From Ettlia oleoabundans (taxonomy: Eukaryota; Chlorophyta; Chlorophyceae; Chlamydomonadales), in contig JAAMXP010000542.1 in assembly GCA_019693395.1 (NCBI GenBank), forward strand, positions 10,853 to 34,558: a stretch of 23,706 nt of DNA, given 5' to 3'. Shown here piece by piece: positions 19,201 through 23,706 of this stretch. Position 1 is the first letter of the stretch. Each line of letters begins with the position of its first letter. Both the position numbers and the translations under genes were made by a program. Under the pieces are notes generated by a model that searched no databases, was not told the origin of the DNA, and saw only the letters and a program-made list of their open reading frames with translations.

Positions 19201-22200
19201 ATTCCGGGGCCCTGCTGCTTGTGGTGGTGCTGTCACCTCTGCTGCTTCCCATGTCCGGTTGATGTGCTTTTCAACACCCCTTGGTATCTGTGTACCTCAC
19301 CCCCCGCAGGTACGACACCCGCAAGGACATCAAGTTCGCGCCCGATGCCCCTGTGATCGGCCTGGTGCTGCAGCGCTCCCACCTGGTGACCGGCGACCAC
19401 GGCCACTACGACGGCGTGGTGGCGGAGCTGGAGGCACGGGGTGCCAAGGTGGTGCCCGTCTTTGCAGGTGAGACTGCACTACTGTGCGGACATCTGGGCA
19501 CCGCCAATCTGGTCACTGCTCAGCCTTTCTGTGGTCACCCTGGTCTCTGTCTCCCTCAACCCCTTGCACCTATCTCGCGCCTGCTCTGCTGGCCACCATG
19601 CTTGTGGGCGGCACTTTTCTTACCAGCAATACACATGCATTCAAGCTCGTTACTTGTATGGCCGCTGTTCACCCATCTTCTTCCGGTTCCTTCCTCCCCT
19701 GGTCGTGTTGCAGGCGGCCTTGACTTCTCCTCCCCAGTGAAGAAGTTCTTCTACGACCCACTCGGCTCTGGCCGCGCGTTCGTGAACTGCGTCGTCTCAC
19801 TCACCGGCTTTGCGCTGGTGGGCGGACCCGCTCGCCAGGATGCACCCAAGGCCGTGGAGGCACTCAAGGCGGTGAGCTGGGTGCTGGGGTTGTGTATTGG
19901 AAGGGGGGCTGTAATACAACAACCGGCTGCATGTGGAACATACGAGCGTGGCAGGCATATGCCATGGCAAGGCGGTGGGGTTGCCCTGCCACTGCGGTGC
20001 ACTGGGGGAATTGTTCTCCCAGCCCTTTGTTCAATGCCCCTGTGCCCCCTTCCCCCCCACCTGTTGCAGCTCAACGTGCCGTACCTGGTCAGCCTGCCGC
20101 TTGTGTTCCAGACCACCGAGGAGTGGCTGGACAGTGAGCTGGGCGTGCACCCGGTGCAGGTGGCGCTGCAGGTGGGTGCTGCCGCTCCGCATTGACCAGG
20201 GTTTGACCAGAGACTGCCAGGCTTTGGCCGAGGGTTTGACCTGTTCTTGATCTGAGATTTGACTAGTTCTTGACCTCACACCAAAACTTACTCATCCTGA
20301 CCCAAGCTGCATCTTTGGAGGTGGTGATGCAAGTGAACTCCAGGGCTGTCTCTGCACCCCATGGCTGCTCCAACAATAGCAACGAAGGATGAGCTAGAGC
20401 TCGTGTGTTGTTTGCTGCCCCGCAGGTTGCCCTGCCCGAGCTGGATGGCGGCATTGAGCCTATTGTATTTGCTGGCCGTGACAGTGCCACCGGCAAGTCA
20501 CACTCCCTGCCCGACCGCATCGACTCACTCTGCAGGTGGCTACACGCATGGGGTGGTTGAGTGTATGGGTGGTGTGTGTGTGTGTGTGTGGGTGGGTGGG
20601 GTTGGGGTGCGTGGGGGGGTGTGGGTTGTCCTTATGTACTGCTTGCTGTTGACCACCTGGGCAGCTCAGCCCAAGCAGGCTCTACATCACCTAACTGTAA
20701 ACCCCGCTGGCTCTGGTCCTCCTCACCATTTGCCATCCACCTGTGCATCCCTGGTACTGGTGTGCAGCCGTGCCATTAACTGGGCCAAGCTGGCCCGCAA
20801 GGAGAAGCGCGAAAAGAAGCTGGCCATCACCGTCTTCTCCTTCCCGCCCGACAAGGGCAACGTGGGCACAGCCGCCTACCTCAACGTCTTTGGCTCCATC
20901 TACCGCGTGCTCAAGGTGAATGCTGGGTGCTGGCCGCTTCTGGGTGCTGGTGCGGAACTTGGTCGTCACCGGGTACCTGTTTGCAAGCACAGGGGGCTAG
21001 CTCACCCTGTGCTAGCCCCCGTGAACCCCTTAGCTTCCACCTGTTGACACTAACCTCATCCACGTGCCCCTGCTTGCTTCCTCCTCCCCCGCCCCCTACC
21101 CACAGGACCTTCAGCGTGACGGCTACAACGTGGGCGACCTGCCCATGAGCGAGGAGGCGCTGATCAAGAGCGTGCTCACACAGGTGGGTGGCGGAGGTGA
21201 TGGGCTGCTGGCCTGGCATGCTCAGCTCGGTCTGGCTTGGCTGGCTGGGGGGAAAAGAGGTGTGGCTCAGGCACGCCGGCTTGTCAAGTACAATCTCAAA
21301 CCCCTCTTGCGTTTGTGTTTCGAGCAAGGTGCCCCCATTTTTCTTTGACGCAATTCCCAAACACCCGACCACCTTACACCCGGCTGGTGTTCTCCATGTT
21401 CATGAACCTCTCTTCCCCGCAGTCTGAAGCCAAGTTCAACTCTGCGGACCTGAGCATCGCGTACAAGATGAGCGTGGATGAGTACCAGAAGCTGTGCCCC
21501 TACGCCGAGGCACTGGAGGAGAACTGGGGCAAGCCGCCAGGCAACCTCAACTCAAACGGCCAGGTGGGTTGGCGGGTGCTGCCTAGCGTGTGAGTGGGCG
21601 GGGCCCTGAAGGGGCAGCATCAAACCCTGCATGCTTGCCCAAGCCTTACTACTCTCCTGCTTTCATTCCACTTCCTTCTACACAGCAACCAGTGTTACCA
21701 ATACCACAGCAGACTTGCTCACGAATACCGTACGTTCGTGTTCCCTTTGTTCCTCGTCCCCCACCTGATCAAACTGATGTTCCCCTGCTGCGTTCTTTCG
21801 TTCCTTTCTTCTTTTCCACTATTCTTGCAACCCCACGTTCCCCACTTTTCTCTCTCCCTCCCTCCCCCCCCATCTACATCTCTGCAGGAGCTGCTGATTT
21901 ACGGAAAGCAGTTTGGCAACGTGTTCATCGGCGTGCAGCCCACCTTTGGGTACGAGGGCGACCCCATGCGCCTGCTCTTCTCCAAGTCCGCCTCTCCCCA
22001 CCACGGCTTTGCCGCGTACTACACATACCTGGAGAAGATCTTCGGGGTGAGACCCTTGGTCAGGCTACAGACATATTCAGGCTGATGTACACAGTTCATT
22101 TCGGTTGGCTGGTGTCGGCAGGCGTCCTCAGGTCGGCTGTCTATATCCACACCGGGTGTGGCAGGTTGCTGGCCTGCCCTGACCTCTGTTTCAACCCCTT

Positions 22201-23706
22201 GGCGCTGGCCTGCTCAGCTGCTGGCCTCACCAATGCTGACCATAGCCCCCCGCTCATCCTCCTCTCGCTGCAGGCTGATGCTGTGCTGCACTTTGGCACC
22301 CACGGGTCCCTGGAGTTCATGCCCGGCAAGCAGGTGGGTGCTGCGCTGTGACTACAGAGTGCAGCAGCATGCTGAGCTGATGTCACTGCTTTGACCTCAC
22401 GCGGCGCAAGTTTGACCCCTCCTTGCACCTCACTCCGCGCCCCATGGGCTGTACTGCCAAAACATCCATGTACTGTCTGCCTGTACCGCAGGTGGGCATG
22501 AGCGGCGTGTGCTACCCCGACTCCCTCATCGGCACCATCCCCAACCTCTACTACTACGCTGCCAACAACCCCTCTGGTGTGTGCTCGCTCGCTGCACCGC
22601 TGCTCCCGCCTTGCATTGCTGCTAGATTTGGGCTGCCAGGGGCTGTGATTTCAGCAGGCCAATACCAAGAAAACTGCTGCTTGTATATCACTCCCACTTT
22701 GCTCTCAAAGCGCCCCTCTTGACACTTATCCTCCTCCTTCTCCCTCCCCCCCACCTGCAGAGGCCACCATCGCCAAGCGTCGCTCCTACGCCAACACCAT
22801 CTCCTACCTGACTCCCCCCGCCGAGAACGCGGGTCTGTACAAGGGCCTGAAGGAGCTGAAGGAGCTCATCTCGTCCTACCAGTCCATGCGCGACAGCGGG
22901 CGTGCAGTGGCCATCTGCGCAACCATTATCGAGACCGCGCGCCTGTGCAACCTGGACAAGGTGGGTGCTGGCGGGGGTGGGTGGCGGTGGTGATGTATAT
23001 CCATGGAGGGTGTTAATGCATGTGGGCATGTGGGCATACTGGTGCGGGTGTGGGGTTGGGCTTGAAATGATGGTGTTGAGGGGAAAGAGGGGGGTGGCTG
23101 CACCGCATGCCTTGAAGCTCAGATGGCGACATAGTGACTGCTGCTTGCTGCTTCAGGTTGCTGAAAAATGTTGAATGGTTGCTCCCCATCCCCTTACAAT
23201 GCGCAGGATGTGACGCTGCCCGAGGGCGACGACGCTGTGAACGACATGTCCATCGAGGAGCGGTGAGCGGGGGGCTGCCGGCTGCCGACCTGCCACACAG
23301 CACGCCTGATGTGTAGGATGTGCAGGAAACAACATTAGCCTATGCAGCGTTGTTTGCCAGCACCTGTCCTGCGCCGCGCCCTTTGGTGACATGCACACAT
23401 TGTTCCTGGCACGTTTACGTGGCGTGGGATGCTGTGAAAACGTGACGCGTACTAAATCTCTACCACCTCTTGGTCTACTTGCTTCCACTGCAGCGACGAG
23501 ATTGTGGGTGGCGTGTACCGCAAGCTGATGGAGATTGAGTCTCGCCTGCTGCCCTGCGGCCTGCACGTGGTTGGGTGCCCCCCCACCGCTGAGGAGGCTG
23601 TGGCCACCCTGGTCAACATTGCTGAGCTGGACCGCCCAGGTGGGTGCTGGGTGCTGTTTTTTGGGTGGGGGGGGAGGGGTGTGTGTGTGTGTGTGTGTGT
23701 GTGTGT
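16217..23706 (+). CDS. CHLH: Mg-chelatase subunit H (CHLH/GUN5), 3' end cut
   Basis: CHLH is the porphyrin-binding subunit that, with CHLI and CHLD, inserts Mg into protoporphyrin IX in the plastid, the first step committed to chlorophyll. It also takes part in plastid-to-nucleus signalling. Exons: 16217-16456, 16610-16712, 17212-17285, 17478-17643, 17841-17899, 18139-18330, 18563-18665, 18879-19038, 19310-19467, 19714-19871, 20070-20171, 20426-20535, 20768-20915, 21106-21183, 21423-21563, 21888-22046, 22274-22333, 22492-22576, 22761-22960, 23207-23262, 23494-23639. Phases agree at all 20 joins, giving 899 codons plus one base. Residues 1-80 are Ser/Arg/Gln-rich with few acids, a plastid transit peptide. 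[11 protein letters not shown] starts the conserved body at 140. [15 protein letters not shown] (723-737) is the hallmark cobaltochelatase/CobN-type motif. NIAELDRP ends the visible part. Full CHLH is about 1,380-1,400 aa, so roughly a third is missing. Introns are 150-500 bases. Confidence 0.97.
16713..17211 (+). other. CHLH intron 2, the longest of the gene
   Basis: This is 499 bases with a GTGCGT donor and a TCTGCAG acceptor. I see no extra exon. The open frames crossing it give no CHLH similarity. Confidence 0.7.
19046..19070 (+). repeat. (GGGCT)n run, candidate G-quadruplex in CHLH intron 8
   Basis: Five runs of at least three G (19046-48, 19051-53, 19056-58, 19061-63, 19066-70) are separated by CT loops. 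The run begins seven bases after the GT of the 5' splice site and lies on the sense strand of the transcript. Confidence 0.85.
20235..20276 (+). repeat. Imperfect 19-base repeat containing TTGAC motifs in CHLH intron 11
   Basis: Bases 20235-20253 and 20258-20276 match at 16 of 19 positions. Each has a TTTGAC and a TTCTTGA core. Two more TTGACC copies lie just upstream (about 20192 and 20202), so TTGAC, the plant W-box core, recurs here. Confidence 0.6.
20572..20607 (+). repeat. (GT)9 tract running into a candidate G-quadruplex, CHLH intron 12
   Basis: A 19-base GT tract (20572-20590) leads into four G runs (20590-92, 20594-96, 20598-601, 20604-607) with loops of one to two bases. It starts about 36 bases after the 5' splice site and is on the sense strand. 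Confidence 0.85.
20992..21020. repeat. Perfect inverted repeat (hairpin) in CHLH intron 13
   Basis: The arms GGGGGCTAGC (20992-21001) and GCTAGCCCCC (21011-21020) are perfect complements with a nine-base loop. A second, competing pairing exists between GCACAGGG (20987-20994) and CCCTGTGC (21005-21012). Confidence 0.85.
23663..23706 (+). repeat. G-run block followed by (GT)14, running off the window, CHLH intron 21
   Basis: GGG, an eight-G run, and GGGG (23663-23679) have one-base spacers. They are followed by a pure GT repeat from 23679 to the last base. It starts about 24 bases after the 5' splice site. The true repeat length is unknown because the window ends. Confidence 0.85.

Noticed and set aside
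1..23706. CRISPR arrays, insertion sequences, tRNA/rRNA genes, bacterial operons
   Set aside because: No spaced direct repeats, transposase motifs or terminal inverted repeats, tRNA-like folds or Shine-Dalgarno-spaced gene runs were recognised. Cove- or Rfam-type searches would be needed to exclude small RNAs fully.

Overview
This window is nuclear DNA from a eukaryotic green alga (Chlorophyta), most likely from a flagellate-forming or chlamydomonad-like lineage. Four things support that. Every gene is split by many short introns with GT(GGGT/GAGY)...(T)GCAG ends. The DNA is GC-rich with (CA/GT)n tracts. A TGTAA motif, the usual chlorophycean poly(A) signal, lies behind one stop codon. The gene content pairs a chlorophyll-biosynthesis gene (Mg-chelatase H) with a centriole cartwheel gene (SAS-6). 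No bacterial operon, mobile element, CRISPR array, tRNA or rRNA gene was recognised. Species and genus cannot be fixed from this sequence.

Left to right there are seven genes. (1) A minus-strand SR-type, U2AF65-like RRM splicing factor starts at 3362 and runs toward, and perhaps past, the left edge. (2) SAS-6/BLD12 is on the minus strand, 8438 to 3757, with ten exons and 757 aa. (3) A small glycine-rich protein of unknown function is on the minus strand, 9768 to 8916, with four exons and 126 aa. (4) The RNase P/MRP subunit POP5 is on the minus strand, 11610 to 10663, with four exons and 143 aa. (5) The WD40 protein STRAP/Unrip is on the plus strand, 11830 to 14332, with seven exons and 331 aa. 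(6) A cytochrome b5-like membrane protein is on the minus strand, 15905 to 14918, with three exons and 150 aa. (7) CHLH (Mg-chelatase subunit H, GUN5) is on the plus strand from 16217, with 21 exons and about 899 aa seen. It is cut by the right edge, so roughly the last third is missing.

All exon chains were built by hand so that splice sites and reading phase agree at every junction. In all seven genes the summed exon lengths stay in frame. Two gene pairs are head-to-head with short shared upstream regions: POP5/STRAP (219 bp) and cytochrome b5-like/CHLH (311 bp). STRAP and the cytochrome b5-like gene are tail-to-tail. Three genes (the splicing factor, POP5 and STRAP) belong to RNA processing or snRNP biology. 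SAS-6 acts at the basal body. CHLH and its partner are a plastid pigment gene and a membrane-anchored heme protein.

I did not find a new multi-gene system. The points most worth a second look are the glycine-rich orphan whose introns are all phase 1, two GC-AG introns in SAS-6, G-quadruplex-capable and GU-rich sequence just behind several CHLH 5' splice sites, and the two divergent promoters.
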